NCBI GenBank assembly: GCA_021845595.1 | Contig: JAJZVV010000004.1 | Span: forward strand, 62,001-126,000 | Length of the DNA stretch: 64,000 nucleotides | Direction: 5' to 3' | Source of the DNA: Pseudomonadota bacterium | Lineage (GTDB): Bacteria > Pseudomonadota > Alphaproteobacteria > Acetobacterales > Acetobacteraceae | Shown here: positions 1 to 9,492 of the stretch, piece after piece | Position numbering within the stretch: the first letter of the stretch is position 1 | Layout: every line of letters starts with the position of its first letter | Made by a program: the position numbers and the translations under genes | The notes under the pieces: model-generated | The model's input: the letters and a program-made list of their open reading frames with translations, nothing else | What the model was told of the DNA's origin: nothing | Database searches by the model: none

Positions 1-1
1 T

Positions 2-142
2 TCGGACTGGGCGACGAATTGCCCGGAATACAAGGTGACGGCGGTACAGGTGTCGCGCTCGAACGGCCCCTCCGCTTGGCAGGAGGATTACCGGCGCCAC
101 GCCGAAGCCAGCCGCCGCGTCGCCGACCTCGCCGCCGAGTAA
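2..142 (+). CDS. fdsA: NAD-dependent formate dehydrogenase alpha subunit, C-terminal end (partial)
   Basis: Only the last 46 codons are inside the window; the gene enters from the left edge. The residues read SDWATNCPEYKVTAVQVS, which matches the C-terminal end of molybdenum-dependent formate dehydrogenase catalytic subunits (molybdopterin-dinucleotide-binding fold). The family oxidises formate to CO2 at a bis-MGD molybdenum centre. The stop TAA overlaps the ATG of fdhD (TAATG), so the genes are translationally coupled. Identity rests on this short tail plus the following fdhD and fdsD genes, which complete the usual fdsGBACD order. Confidence 0.8.
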   Translation, partial: SDWATNCPEYKVTAVQVSRSNGPSAWQEDYRRHAEASRRVADLAAE

Positions 143-969
143 TGCTGCCGCCGCAACCGGTTGCGCCGTCGGCGCCGTGGCTGTGGCGCGCGGGTGAGCC
201 CGGCGGCGTGCGGCCGCGGCCGCTGCCGGAGGAGACGGCGGTGGCGCTGACCTACGGGCGCGCTACCTACGCGGTGATGATGGCGACGCCGGACGATCTC
301 GAGGATTTCGCCGTCGGCTTCAGCCTCAACGAGGGCATCGTCACCGCCGCCGACGAGATCGCCGCGCTCGAGGTGGTCGCGCGGCCGCTCGGGATCGAAT
401 TGCGCATGGATCTGCCGCCAGCGCGCGAATCGGCGCTGATCGCGCGGCGGCGGCACGTGCTCGGCGCCACCGGCTGCGGCCTGTGCGGCATGGAAAGCCT
501 GGAGGCGGCGACCATGCCGCCGCCGAAGGTGGCGGGCGCGCTGCACGTGGCAGCGCCGGCGCTGGCCCAGGCGATGGCGGCGATGGCTCCGGCGCAGCGA
601 CTGAACCGCGAGACGCACGCGGTGCACGCCGCCTGCTTCTGGAATCCCACCAGCGAGACAATTGTGCTGCGCGAGGATGTCGGCCGGCACAACGCGCTCG
701 ACAAACTGGCCGGCGCACTGGCACGCGCGGGTACGGCGCCCGCGTGTGGCGTGCTGCTGCTGACGAGCCGGGTTTCGGTGGAGCTGGTGCAGAAGGCGGC
801 GGCGATGGGTGTTTCCATTCTCGCCGCGGTGTCGGTGCCGACGGCGCTGGCGGTGCGTGTCGCGGAGACCGCCGGCATCACGCTGGTCGCCGTGGCCCGC
901 GCTGACGGCTTCGAGATTTTTGCGCACCCAGAACGCATTACCGCGAGGGCAGCCGAGCATGTCGCCTGA
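142..969 (+). CDS. fdhD: Formate dehydrogenase accessory sulfurtransferase FdhD/FdsC
   Basis: 275 aa, the usual FdhD length. The family carries sulfur from a cysteine desulfurase to the Mo cofactor of formate dehydrogenase. The conserved sulfur-relay segment TGCGLCG is present with Cys112 and Cys115, followed by the FdhD-type core (HAACFW, EDVGRHNALDK, LTSRVS). The reading frame is open further upstream, but ATG 142 is chosen because it overlaps the fdsA stop and gives the family length. The 3' end overlaps fdsD by 11 nt. In fds operons this gene is called fdsC. It acts in the cytoplasm during enzyme maturation. Confidence 0.93.
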   Translation: MLPPQPVAPSAPWLWRAGEPGGVRPRPLPEETAVALTYGRATYAVMMATPDDLEDFAVGFSLNEGIVTAADEIAALEVVARPLGIELRMDLPPARESALIARRRHVLGATGCGLCGMESLEAATMPPPKVAGALHVAAPALAQAMAAMAPAQRLNRETHAVHAACFWNPTSETIVLREDVGRHNALDKLAGALARAGTAPACGVLLLTSRVSVELVQKAAAMGVSILAAVSVPTALAVRVAETAGITLVAVARADGFEIFAHPERITARAAEHVA

Positions 970-1192
970 TCATCTCGTTTCTATGGCAAACCAGATTGCC
1001 CGCTTCTTCGCCCACCGCGGCGAAGCCCGCGCGGTGGCCGAGATTGCCGATCACCTGCAGAAGTTCTGGGATCCGCGCATGCGTCGTGCGATCGGTTCGC
1101 ATCTTGCCGCCGGCGGCGCCGGGCTCGATCCGCTCGCGCGCAAAGCTGTTGAAGCTCTGATGCAGGATGTGCGACCTTCACAGAATACTTGA
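959..1192 (+). CDS. fdsD: Formate dehydrogenase subunit delta
   Basis: 77 aa. It carries the features of FdsD: MANQIARFF near the N-terminus, then HLQKFWDPRMRRAI and GAGLDPLARKAVEAL. FdsD is a small subunit or assembly factor of the soluble NAD-linked formate dehydrogenase; its exact role is not settled. ATG 959 lies inside the end of fdhD (11-nt overlap), which indicates operon coupling. The next gene begins about 100 nt later, so this closes the fds operon proper. Confidence 0.9.
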   Translation: MSPDHLVSMANQIARFFAHRGEARAVAEIADHLQKFWDPRMRRAIGSHLAAGGAGLDPLARKAVEALMQDVRPSQNT

Positions 1193-1288
1193 CTGCGAGT
1201 GGAGATTCGGTTTCGAACGTCAGCGGGATCGGGCGAAACCCAAAGCGCAAGGACATCCGGTTGCGGCCGGAAGTCGAACCGGGAGGCG

Positions 1289-2944
1289 ATGACGACAATG
1301 TCCACCGTGATGCCGGCGCCGGGAGCGCGGGCGGAGACGCCGGGCCTGCTGAGCCGTGAGCGCATCGTCGCCGGACCGCGGTTCAACCGCTGGCTCAGCC
1401 CTCCTGCCGCCCTGGCGATTCATCTGTGTATCGGCATGGCCTACGGATTTTCCGTGTTCTGGTTGCCGATGACGCGGCTCATTCCGCGCGCGGACGCGGC
1501 GGCCTGCGCCGGGCTCTCCTTCTGGGCCGAGCTTTTCACCACCAGTTGCAACTGGACAGTGCCGAGCGTCACCCACGTCTTCGAGATCTTCATCGCTCTG
1601 CTTGGGATTTCCGCCGCCATCTGGGGCGGCTGGCTGGAGCATGCCGGGCCACGACGGGCCGGGTTCGTCGCCGCGCTGTGCTGGGGCGGCGGACTCGTGC
1701 TGCTCGGTATCGCGGTCATGGTCCACCAGCTTTGGCTCGTGTATCTGGTGGCCGTCGTCTGCGGCGTTGGCCAGGGCATTGGCTACATCACCCCGGTCTC
1801 GACGCTGATCAAATGGTTCCCGGATCGGCGCGGCATGGCGACCGGGTTCGCCATCATGGGCTATGGCGGCGGGGCGATGGTCGGCGCGCCGCTCGCCGTA
1901 TGGTTCATGGGCCATTTCACGAGCGGCGGCATTCCGGGTGTCGCGCCGACCCTGATGGCGATGGGCGTGATCTATTTCCTCGCGATGTCCGCGGGTGCGT
2001 TCAGCTTCCGCATCGCCCCGAGCGGCTGGCGACCCGCCGGCTGGATGCCCGTCGCCAGTAGCACGGGCGGGCGGACGATGATCACGACGCGCCATGTCCA
2101 CGTGAACGAGGCTTGGAAGACCCCTCAGTTCTGGCTGATCTGGGGTGTGCTTTGCCTCAATGTCACCGCGGGCATCGCGGTGATCTCGATGGCCAGCCCG
2201 ATGCTGCAGGATATGTTCGGCGCCAAGCTGGTCGGCGCGGACGCGACGACGATCACCGCCGCGCAGCGCGCTGCGGTCGTTGCTGCCGCCGCCGGGCTGG
2301 TCGGGCTGATCAGCCTGTTCAATTCGCTCGGACGCATCTTCTGGGCCTCGCTGTCCGACAAGATCGGCCGCAAGACCATGTATTTCACGATCTTCGTGCT
2401 CGGGATCGTGCTCTATTCACTGCTGCCGACCTGGGGTCACCTCGGCGTCGCAGCGCTCTTCGTGGTCTCGATCTGCATCATCCTGAGCATGTATGGCGGC
2501 GGCTTCGCCACCGTGCCGGCCTATCTCGCGGATATTTTCGGCACCCAGATGGTCGGTGCGATCCATGGCCGGCTGATCACCGCCTGGTCGGCCGCCGGCG
2601 TCATCGGGCCGGCGCTGATCGCTGGCTTGCGTCAGTTCCAGCTCGATCACGGCGTCGCCCGCGCGCAGGTCTACGACATAACCCTGTATGTCATGGCCGT
2701 TCTTCTGCTTGGCGGTTTGCTGTGCAACCTGTTCGTCCGGCCCGTGAACCCGAAGCACTGGATGAGCGATGAGCAGCTCGCCCGCGAGCGCGCGCTGCAG
2801 CGCGAAGACCGCGTGGCGGAGACGGCGGAGACCGCCGGGCGCGGCGGGTTCGGCGCCACCGGCGTGATCGCCTGGCTGGCCGTCGGCGTGCCGTTCGCCG
2901 TCGGGCTGTTCATCGCGGTGCAGAAAGCGGCGGCGCTGTTCTGA
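1289..2944 (+). CDS. MFS transporter, oxalate/formate antiporter (OFA) type
   Basis: 551 aa integral membrane protein with about 12 hydrophobic segments, a short basic N-terminus and a last helix at the C-terminus (TGVIAWLAVGVPFAVGLFIA). It has MFS features such as RRGMATGFAIMGYGGGAMVGAPLA and a long central loop (about residues 250-275). Arrangement and length match the OFA subfamily (OxlT/YhjX-like). Its place directly after fds genes suggests formate or oxalate transport; this is an inference from context. ATG 1289 follows GGGAGG very closely; ATG 1298, 11 nt after GGGAGG, is an equally good start. Confidence 0.8.
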   Translation: MTTMSTVMPAPGARAETPGLLSRERIVAGPRFNRWLSPPAALAIHLCIGMAYGFSVFWLPMTRLIPRADAAACAGLSFWAELFTTSCNWTVPSVTHVFEIFIALLGISAAIWGGWLEHAGPRRAGFVAALCWGGGLVLLGIAVMVHQLWLVYLVAVVCGVGQGIGYITPVSTLIKWFPDRRGMATGFAIMGYGGGAMVGAPLAVWFMGHFTSGGIPGVAPTLMAMGVIYFLAMSAGAFSFRIAPSGWRPAGWMPVASSTGGRTMITTRHVHVNEAWKTPQFWLIWGVLCLNVTAGIAVISMASPMLQDMFGAKLVGADATTITAAQRAAVVAAAAGLVGLISLFNSLGRIFWASLSDKIGRKTMYFTIFVLGIVLYSLLPTWGHLGVAALFVVSICIILSMYGGGFATVPAYLADIFGTQMVGAIHGRLITAWSAAGVIGPALIAGLRQFQLDHGVARAQVYDITLYVMAVLLLGGLLCNLFVRPVNPKHWMSDEQLARERALQREDRVAETAETAGRGGFGATGVIAWLAVGVPFAVGLFIAVQKAAALF

Positions 2945-2958
2945 GCGGGCCGGCGGGT

Positions 2959-3900
2959 GTGGCCGCGCGGATCGTCACGCTGACCCTGAACCCGGCCGTC
3001 GACGTCGCCAGCGAGGCGGCGGCGGTGCGGCCGACCGAGAAAATCCGCACCTTCGCGGATCGCTTCGATCCCGGCGGCGGCGGCGTGAATGTGGCGCGCG
3101 TCGTCGCCGCACTCGGTGGCGAGGCGCACGCGCTGGTGCTGGCCGGCGGCGCCACCGGGCAATGGCTCGGCGAATTGCTGAGCGAGGCCCGGATCGGCTG
3201 GGAGCACGTGCCGATCGCCGGCCGCAGCCGCGTCAGCCTGACCGTCCATGACCGTTCGAGCGGTCTCGAATACCGCTTCGTCCCTGAAGGGCCGCGCGTC
3301 ACGGAGGCCGAGTGGCAAGCCGTCCTGGCGCGGCTGGCGGCGCTGGACGCGGCGTGGCTGGTCGCCAGCGGCAGCCTTCCGCCCGGCGTGCCGGAGGATT
3401 TCTATGCCCGCGTCGGCGCCCTGGCGCGGACGCGCGGCCTGCACTTCGCCCTCGACACGTCCGGTCCCGCCCTGCGCGCCGCCACGGCAGCACGCGCGGG
3501 CATCGCGGTGCTGAAGGTCAGTCTCGGCGAGCTCGAATCGCTGTGCCGCAAGCGCCTCGCCACGATGGCAGCACAGGACGCGGAGGCCGCCGCGCTGGTG
3601 CGGGCCGGTGCCGCGGACCGGGTCGCGGTCTCGCTCGGCGCGGACGGCGCGCTGCTGGCGACCGCGGCCGGGGTGCGGCGCCTGGCAGGGCCGGCGGTGA
3701 CGGTGCGCAGCGCAGTTGGCGCTGGGGACAGTTTCCTTGCCGCGCTGGTCCTCGCGCTGGCCCGCGGCGGCAACGACGGGGCGGCGCTGGCCGCCGGCGT
3801 CGCCGCCGGCACCATCGCCGTCACCCGCGTCGGGACCGCGCAGGTCGTGCGCGCGGAGGTTGAGGCGCTGACGGAACGGCTGCTCCGGACCAGCGGCTGA
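2959..3900 (+). CDS. PfkB-family hexose kinase (1-phosphofructokinase / 6-phosphofructokinase II-like)
   Basis: 313 aa ribokinase-fold kinase. N-terminal TLTLNPAVDVAS and the FDPGGGGVNVARVVAALGG segment are typical of the 1-phosphofructokinase/tagatose-6-phosphate kinase group. The C-terminal PfkB signature AVGAGDSF carries the catalytic Asp, and DTSGPAL and KVSLGELESL are also family-like. It probably phosphorylates a sugar phosphate; which one cannot be decided here. It starts with GTG 14 nt after the MFS stop, so it may be co-transcribed with that gene. No phosphotransferase-system gene is next to it, so a PfkB-type 6-phosphofructokinase is at least as likely as FruK. Confidence 0.82.
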   Translation: MAARIVTLTLNPAVDVASEAAAVRPTEKIRTFADRFDPGGGGVNVARVVAALGGEAHALVLAGGATGQWLGELLSEARIGWEHVPIAGRSRVSLTVHDRSSGLEYRFVPEGPRVTEAEWQAVLARLAALDAAWLVASGSLPPGVPEDFYARVGALARTRGLHFALDTSGPALRAATAARAGIAVLKVSLGELESLCRKRLATMAAQDAEAAALVRAGAADRVAVSLGADGALLATAAGVRRLAGPAVTVRSAVGAGDSFLAALVLALARGGNDGAALAAGVAAGTIAVTRVGTAQVVRAEVEALTERLLRTSG

Positions 3901-3914
3901 ACCGGCCGGAAATA

Positions 3915-3949
3915 CCCCGTTTCGCATTGCGCGCTAACGGGGATATAAC
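3915..3949 (+). promoter_or_regulatory. Candidate rsmB promoter inside an inverted repeat
   Basis: CCCCGTT (3915-3921) and AACGGGG (3936-3942) form a perfect 7-bp inverted repeat. Overlapping it is a sigma70-like pair: TTCGCA (3921-3926), 17 bp, then TATAAC (3944-3949). The predicted start of transcription would fall at or next to the rsmB ATG at 3956, with no Shine-Dalgarno sequence just upstream. This could be an operator-controlled promoter giving a leaderless mRNA. The same repeat could instead be a weak terminator hairpin for the kinase gene upstream, although no T-tract follows it. Confidence 0.4.
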
Positions 3950-3955
3950 GGTTTC

Positions 3956-5236
3956 ATGTCATCGGTCCTATCGACGGTAGCGGCCCAGGCCGATCCGACT
4001 CGTGCCGCCGCGTTCGCCCTCCTCCATGCCGTGCTGGATCGCCGCCGGCCGCTGGAAGAAGCGCTCGAAGCGCAAAGCGGCATCGAGGCGCGCGATCGCG
4101 CCGCCGGCCACCGGCTCGCCGCCGCCACGCTGCGTCGGCTCGGCACGCTCGACGCGGTACTGGAACCGCTGCTGCGCAAGCAGCCGCCGCCGCCGGTGCG
4201 CCACGTCCTGCGGCTTGGCGCGGCGGGACTGCTGCTGCTCGAGTCGCCGCCTCACGCCGCCGTCTCCACTGCCGTCGCGCTATGCCGAGGCCTCGGGCTC
4301 GAGGCGTTCGCCGGCTTGGTCAACGCGGTGCTGCGGCGCATCGCCGCCGACGGTCCGGCGCTGCTCGAGGGTCTGGATGGTCCGCGCCTGGACACGCCGC
4401 CATGGCTCTGGGCGGCCTGGAGCCGCTATTGGGGTGAGACCACCCGCGCCATCGCCGCCGCACACACGGCCGAGGCGCCGCTCGACATCACCCTCGCGCC
4501 CGGGGCCGCGGCGCCACCGGGCGGAACCGCACTGCCGACCGGCTCGTACCGCTTCGCACCGGGCACGCCGGTGGCGGCGCTGGCGGGTTTCGCCGAGGGC
4601 CAGTTCTGGGTACAGGACGCTGCCGCAGCCCTGCCGGCCCGGTTGCTCGCGGCCCGGCCCGGCGAACGGGTCGCCGATCTCTGCGCCGCGCCGGGTGGCA
4701 AAACCGCCCAGCTCGCCGCCACCGGAGCGCAGGTCGTCGCGGTGGAGCGCGACAAGACCCGCCTCGCGCGTCTGCGCGAAAACCTGACGCGGCTCGGCCT
4801 GACGGCCGAAACCGTCGCCGCCGACGCGGCGCGGTGGCACCCGTCCCAGCCCTTCGACGCGGTGCTGCTGGACGCGCCCTGCAGCGCGACCGGCACGATC
4901 CGGCGCCATCCGGATGTCGTCCATCGTCGCCGGCCGGCCGACATTGCCGCACTGGCGACGGCTCAGGACCGGCTGATCGAGGCCGCCACCACGCTGTTGC
5001 GCCCGGGTGGGCGGCTGATCTACGCGGTCTGCTCCCTGCAGCAGGAGGAAGGTCCGGATCGGATCGCCGCCGCACTGGCCCGCGGAGTGCTCCGTCACGT
5101 TCCGTTCACGATAGCCGAGCTGCCCGGACTGCACGCCGCGATTGCGCCCGACGGCACGCTGCGAACCCATCCTGCCTTGTGGCCCGAGTATGGCGGGCTG
5201 GACGGTTTCTTCGCCGCGCGGATGGAGAGAGTGTAA
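3956..5236 (+). CDS. rsmB: 16S rRNA (cytosine-967-C5)-methyltransferase RsmB
   Basis: 426 aa. An N-terminal NusB-like RNA-binding domain (about residues 10-140) is followed by a Rossmann methyltransferase domain. The SAM-binding motif DLCAAPGGKTAQ is near residue 241. The two cysteines of RNA m5C methyltransferases are in DAPCSATGT (about 308) and YAVCSLQQEE (about 358). The enzyme methylates C967 of 16S rRNA during 30S maturation. The start is ATG 3956; no ribosome-binding site is obvious, in line with the possible leaderless transcript. Confidence 0.93.
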   Translation: MSSVLSTVAAQADPTRAAAFALLHAVLDRRRPLEEALEAQSGIEARDRAAGHRLAAATLRRLGTLDAVLEPLLRKQPPPPVRHVLRLGAAGLLLLESPPHAAVSTAVALCRGLGLEAFAGLVNAVLRRIAADGPALLEGLDGPRLDTPPWLWAAWSRYWGETTRAIAAAHTAEAPLDITLAPGAAAPPGGTALPTGSYRFAPGTPVAALAGFAEGQFWVQDAAAALPARLLAARPGERVADLCAAPGGKTAQLAATGAQVVAVERDKTRLARLRENLTRLGLTAETVAADAARWHPSQPFDAVLLDAPCSATGTIRRHPDVVHRRRPADIAALATAQDRLIEAATTLLRPGGRLIYAVCSLQQEEGPDRIAAALARGVLRHVPFTIAELPGLHAAIAPDGTLRTHPALWPEYGGLDGFFAARMERV

Positions 5237-5279
5237 GCGGCGGCTTGTGCAACGCGGAGCGGCCTGTCTAGAACCGGTC

Positions 5280-5990
5280 ATGGTCCTCTCGTCCCCGCCG
5301 TCCGGCCCGATGGCCCGCGCCGTGATCGCCCCGAGTCTCCTGGCCGCCGATTTCGGTCGCCTGGCCGAGGAAGTGCGGGCGGTGGCGGCGGCCGGCGCCG
5401 ACTGGCTGCATCTGGACGTCATGGACGGGCATTTCGTGCCGAATATCAGCTTCGGCCCACTGGTCGTGCAGGCCCTGCGCCGCCACGCCCCGCTGCCGTT
5501 CGACGTGCATCTGATGGTCACACCGGTCGATCCCGTGATCGCCGCGTTCGCCGAGGCCGGCGCCGACCATATCATTGTCCACGCCGAGGCCGGGCCGCAT
5601 CTGCACCGTTCGCTCCAGCTCGTCCGCAGCCTCGGCAAGCGCGCCGGCGTCGCGATCAACCCGGCCACACCCGCGGAGGCAGTGGCACCGGTCCTTGATC
5701 TGGTCGATCTCGTCACGGTGATGACGGTGAACCCGGGGTTCGGAGGCCAGCGCTTCCTCGACAGCCAACTGCCGAAGATCGCCACGTTGCGCCGGATGAT
5801 CGCGGCGTGCGGCCGCAACGTCGCGCTGGAGGTCGATGGCGGCATCACGGCCGAGACGGCGCGGCGCGCCCGCGCCGCCGGCGCGGAGGTGTTGGTCGCC
5901 GGCACCGCGGTCTTCGCCGCGGCCGACTATGCCGCCGCCATCGGTGCGCTGCGGGCCGCGGCGGACGGCAGCGAGGCGCACCAATCATGA
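5280..5990 (+). CDS. rpe: Ribulose-phosphate 3-epimerase
   Basis: 236 aa TIM-barrel enzyme interconverting D-ribulose 5-phosphate and D-xylulose 5-phosphate in the pentose phosphate pathway. Signatures: IAPSLLAADFG at the N-terminus, HLDVMDGHFVPNISFGP (catalytic Asp and metal-binding His), VHLMV, TVNPGFGGQ and LEVDGGI. ATG 5280 gives a ten-residue extension over ATG 5310, whose product MARAVIAPSL matches the usual family start; neither has a clear ribosome-binding site. The stop overlaps the next gene by ATGA, which indicates coupling. Confidence 0.93.
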   Translation: MVLSSPPSGPMARAVIAPSLLAADFGRLAEEVRAVAAAGADWLHLDVMDGHFVPNISFGPLVVQALRRHAPLPFDVHLMVTPVDPVIAAFAEAGADHIIVHAEAGPHLHRSLQLVRSLGKRAGVAINPATPAEAVAPVLDLVDLVTVMTVNPGFGGQRFLDSQLPKIATLRRMIAACGRNVALEVDGGITAETARRARAAGAEVLVAGTAVFAAADYAAAIGALRAAADGSEAHQS

Positions 5991-7588
5991 GCGGGCTCGA
6001 TCCGCGGCGCTGGCTGCGCGACGCCCGCCGCGCGATGGCGCGTCTGCCCAGCCTGCGCATCGCCCGCGTACCGGACGCCCCGGCGCTGCCGGTGCGCGAC
6101 CCGTGGCCTGGCGACCCGACGCGCGGGGCGCATCTGCTCAAGGGCGAACTGGCCTTCGCCGGCGGGGTGAAGGCACTGCGGCTCGGGGATTGGGCCGAGA
6201 TCTCCGGTGCGGAGCCGCTGCGCCGGCATGCGCACGGGTTCGGCTGGTTGCGCGATCTGCGCGCGCTGGGCACCGATTCGGCCCGACTGCGCGCCCGCGC
6301 CCTGGTCGCCGACTGGATCGCCACCCCGGCGCACGAGGCGCTGGCCGGGCAGCCCGATGTCACCGGCGCGCGGCTCGCCGCCTGGCTCGGCCACTATGAT
6401 TTCTTCGCCGCCTCGGCCGATGACCTGTTCCGCCAGCGGCTGATGGCGCGTCTCGTCGGCGATGCCCGGGCGCTCGCCGCCGCGCTGCCGGCGGAAGAGC
6501 AGGATGTGCGCGCATTCACCGCGCTCAAGGGGCTGATCGCCGCCGCGGTGGCCCTGCCCGAGCAGGCCGCGTTCCTGACCCGGGCGCTGCGCTTCCTGCC
6601 GCAGGAGATCGCCCGCCAGGTGCGCGCCGATGGCAGCCACGCCGAGCGTAGCCCGGCGGCCCACCTCGCCGCGTTGCAGGAGCTCACCGAGATCCGCGCC
6701 CTGCTCCAGGCCGCGCAGGTGCCGCCGCCGCCGGCGCTGTCGAGCGCGATCGAACGGCTCGGGCCGGCGCTGCGCGCGCTGCGCCATGGCGATGGCGGGC
6801 TGGCACTGTTCAATGGCAGCACCGAGGAAACGCCGGCGCTGATCGATCTGGCGCTGAGCCAGGCCGGGCGCGGCGGCCGGGCGCCGATGAGCCTCGCCGA
6901 GGGCGGCTTCCAGCGTCTGCAGGCCGGGCGCAGCGTCATCATCGCCGATTGCGCCCCGCCGCCGCCGCACGGGCTGGACCGCTTCGCCCACGCCGGCACG
7001 CTCTCGTTCGAATTCTCGGTCGGCCGCGACCGGCTGATCGTGAATTGTGGCGCCGCACCCGCCGGGGCCGCCGAGTGGCGCGACGCGCTGCGGGCGACTG
7101 CGGCGCATTCGACGCTGGTGATCGCCGACACTTCCTCCTCAGAGCTGCGCCCCGAGGGGCTCGGCCGCCGACCGGAGAAGGTGCAGATGCAGCGCCAGGA
7201 GGCGAGCGGAGCGCACTGGCTGGAGGCGAGCCACGATGGCTGGCGCAAGCCGTTCGGAGCGGTGCATCGGCGCCGGCTCTACATCGCCGAGAGCGGCGAG
7301 GATCTGCGCGGCGAGGATGCCGTCGAGGCGGCTACGCCGCAACCTTTCACCATCCGCTTCCATCTGCACCCCGCGGTGAACGCCAGCCTCCAGCACGACG
7401 CCGAGGCGGTGCTGCTGCGCCTGCCGCATGGCGGCGGCTGGCGGCTGCGGGCGGACGGCGCGCGCATCAGCATCGAGGAGAGCGTCTATCTCGGCGCGCC
7501 CGAGCCAAGACGCGCCGAACAGGTGGTCCTCGCCGTCGACGCGGACGGGCCGCAACTGGTCAAATGGGCGATCACGAAAGTAGGCTGA
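5987..7588 (+). CDS. Heparinase II/III-like protein
   Basis: 533 aa. The arrangement fits the heparinase II/III family: a helical N-terminal part (about 60-300) and a beta-rich C-terminal part (about 340-525). The family-typical stretch [16 protein letters not shown] is followed by [21 protein letters not shown] and AHSTLVIAD. Members are polysaccharide lyases or related proteins, but the copy found between rpe and purH in alphaproteobacteria has no established substrate. No signal peptide is evident. It overlaps rpe by ATGA and is followed 2 nt later by purH, so it is almost certainly co-transcribed with both. Confidence 0.8.
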   Translation: MSGLDPRRWLRDARRAMARLPSLRIARVPDAPALPVRDPWPGDPTRGAHLLKGELAFAGGVKALRLGDWAEISGAEPLRRHAHGFGWLRDLRALGTDSARLRARALVADWIATPAHEALAGQPDVTGARLAAWLGHYDFFAASADDLFRQRLMARLVGDARALAAALPAEEQDVRAFTALKGLIAAAVALPEQAAFLTRALRFLPQEIARQVRADGSHAERSPAAHLAALQELTEIRALLQAAQVPPPPALSSAIERLGPALRALRHGDGGLALFNGSTEETPALIDLALSQAGRGGRAPMSLAEGGFQRLQAGRSVIIADCAPPPPHGLDRFAHAGTLSFEFSVGRDRLIVNCGAAPAGAAEWRDALRATAAHSTLVIADTSSSELRPEGLGRRPEKVQMQRQEASGAHWLEASHDGWRKPFGAVHRRRLYIAESGEDLRGEDAVEAATPQPFTIRFHLHPAVNASLQHDAEAVLLRLPHGGGWRLRADGARISIEESVYLGAPEPRRAEQVVLAVDADGPQLVKWAITKVG

Positions 7589-7590
7589 GG

Positions 7591-9159
7591 ATGACCGATC
7601 TCGTTGCCATTCGCCGCGCCCTGATCTCCGTCTCGGACAAGGCCGGCCTGCTCGACCTCGCCGGGGCGCTGGCGGCGCGCGGAGTGGAGATCCTGTCCAC
7701 CGGCGGCTCGGCACGAGCGCTGCGCGAGGCCGGGATCGCGGTCACGGAGGTCTCGGCCCACACCGGCTTCCCCGAGATTCTCGACGGGCGGGTAAAGACC
7801 CTGGTGCCGCAGATCCATGGCGGCATCCTCGGCCGGCGCGACGAGCCCGAACACCTCGCCCAGATGGCCGCGCACGGCATCGCGCCGATCGATCTCGTCG
7901 CCGTCAATCTCTACCCGTTCGAGGCGACGGTGGCGCGCGGGGCGGATTTCGCCGAGTGCGTCGAGACTATCGATATCGGCGGCCCGGCGCTGATCCGGGC
8001 GGCGGCGAAGAACCACGAATTCGTCACCGTGCTGACCGACCCGGCGCAGTATGAGGCGGTCGCGGCGGAGATCGACGCCACCGGCGGCACGCGCCTGGCC
8101 ACGCGCCTTCGCCTCGCAGGCGAGGCCTATGCTCGCACCGCCGCCTACGATGCCGCCATCGCCGCCTGGTTCGCCGGCGCCGACCCGCTGCCCGAGCGGC
8201 TCGCCTTCGCCGGACAGCAGCGCCAGACCCTGCGTTATGGCGAGAATCCGCACCAGCGTGCGGCGTTCTACGCCACCGGCACGCGCCCCGGCGTCGCCAC
8301 CGCGCACCAGGTCCAGGGCAAGGAGCTGTCCTACAACAACATCAACGATACCGATGCCGCCTTCGAGTGCGTCGCCGAGTTCAGCGCGCCGAGCGTGGTC
8401 ATCGTCAAGCACGCCAACCCGTGCGGGGTGGCGAGTGCGGCGAGCCTCGCCGAGGCCTGGCCGCTGGCGCTGCGCTGCGACCCGGTTTCCGCCTTCGGCG
8501 GCATCGTGGCGCTGAACCGGACGTTGGACGCGGCCACGGCGGAACAGATTTCGGCGCTGTTCACCGAGGTGATCGTCGCGCCCGACGCCGACGAGGCGGC
8601 GCTGGCCATCCTCGCGCGCAAGAAGAATCTGCGCCTGCTGCTCACCGGCGGCCTGCCAGACCCGGCCGCGTCCGGGCTCGCGTTCCGCAGCGTCGCCGGC
8701 GGGTTCCTCGCCCAGACCCGCGACAACGGACGGATCGGTGCCGAAGATTTGCGTGTGGTGACGCGCCGGGCGCCGAGCCCGGCGGAACGTGACGACCTGC
8801 TTTTCGCCTTCCGCGTCTGCAAGCACGTGAAGTCGAACGCCATCGTCTACGCCCGGGGCGGTGCGACGACCGGCATCGGCGCGGGGCAGATGAGCCGGGT
8901 TGACAGCGCGCGGATCGCGGCATGGAAAAGCGAGGAGGCGGCGCGCGCGGCGGGCCTCACCGAACCGCTGGTGCGCGGCAGCGTGGTCGCCTCGGACGCG
9001 TTCTTCCCCTTCGCCGACGGGCTCGAGGCCGCGGTGGCGGCCGGGGCGACGGCGGTGATCCAGCCCGGCGGGTCGATCCGCGACGCTGAAGTGATCGCCG
9101 CCGCCGATGCCGCCGGCGTCGCCATGGTGTTCACCGGCATGCGCCATTTCCGCCACTGA
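7591..9159 (+). CDS. purH: Bifunctional AICAR formyltransferase / IMP cyclohydrolase
   Basis: 522 aa, normal PurH length. It catalyses the last two steps of de novo purine synthesis, AICAR to FAICAR to IMP. The N-terminal IMP cyclohydrolase (MGS-like) domain begins [13 protein letters not shown] and contains LSTGGSA and [14 protein letters not shown]. The C-terminal transformylase domain carries RYGENPHQ, the catalytic [17 protein letters not shown] and a final PGGSIRD...[15 protein letters not shown]. The start is ATG 7591, 2 nt after the heparinase stop. It closes the rsmB/rpe-side gene block. Confidence 0.96.
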   Translation: MTDLVAIRRALISVSDKAGLLDLAGALAARGVEILSTGGSARALREAGIAVTEVSAHTGFPEILDGRVKTLVPQIHGGILGRRDEPEHLAQMAAHGIAPIDLVAVNLYPFEATVARGADFAECVETIDIGGPALIRAAAKNHEFVTVLTDPAQYEAVAAEIDATGGTRLATRLRLAGEAYARTAAYDAAIAAWFAGADPLPERLAFAGQQRQTLRYGENPHQRAAFYATGTRPGVATAHQVQGKELSYNNINDTDAAFECVAEFSAPSVVIVKHANPCGVASAASLAEAWPLALRCDPVSAFGGIVALNRTLDAATAEQISALFTEVIVAPDADEAALAILARKKNLRLLLTGGLPDPAASGLAFRSVAGGFLAQTRDNGRIGAEDLRVVTRRAPSPAERDDLLFAFRVCKHVKSNAIVYARGGATTGIGAGQMSRVDSARIAAWKSEEAARAAGLTEPLVRGSVVASDAFFPFADGLEAAVAAGATAVIQPGGSIRDAEVIAAADAAGVAMVFTGMRHFRH

Positions 9160-9492
9160 AGGCGGCCCCGACCCAGCACCGGACGCGCACCGCAACAATT
9201 TTATTACCATAGACTGTCATTTTTTACTTTAGTCGGTTTCGCCTAGCTCGCCGGATATTATGCCACGCAATGGTATTTATTGAGGGCTTAGCCAGGCGGA
9301 CAATAATACCGAGTGGCACGCGTCGGGCGCATGGCTGCCTCGCTCGACACGGAAACGCTTGGGTTTCCGGCCTCGAACCCAGCGGGCCGACGCCGTGGAG
9401 CCGGATCCGTTCAAGATCTGTTTACTCCTCGCACGCACGTTCGCGTGAGTGGCGCACGGCGCCGGAAGAAGCGACGGGAAGTGGATCGCGGA
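9160..9492. other. Intergenic region, AT-rich, between purH and the GGDEF-EAL gene
   Basis: No gene is supported in these 333 bases. The part from about 9195 to 9310 is clearly more AT-rich than the surroundings and contains promoter-like elements (TATTAT at 9256-9261; TTGAGG at 9280-9285 with TAATAC at 9304-9309). A hairpin with one bulged base can form between 9272-9281 and 9302-9310. A second, perfect 7-bp hairpin joins CGGAAAC (9350-9356) and GTTTCCG (9363-9369). The frame of the downstream gene is open through part of this region, but its conserved sequence begins only after 9493. Confidence 0.55.

Noticed and set aside
1542-1555. Perfect palindrome CCAGTTGCAACTGG in the MFS gene
   Set aside because: Lies within coding sequence and encodes a transmembrane loop; likely chance.
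2671-3927. Minus-strand open frame across the MFS and kinase genes
   Set aside because: Antisense shadow of two well-supported genes.
9160-9492. AT-rich stretch as a remnant of a mobile element
   Set aside because: No terminal repeats, no transposase fragment and only promoter-like features.
9270-9492. c-di-GMP riboswitch (GEMM) ahead of the GGDEF-EAL gene
   Set aside because: The two hairpins do not show the conserved GEMM core sequences.
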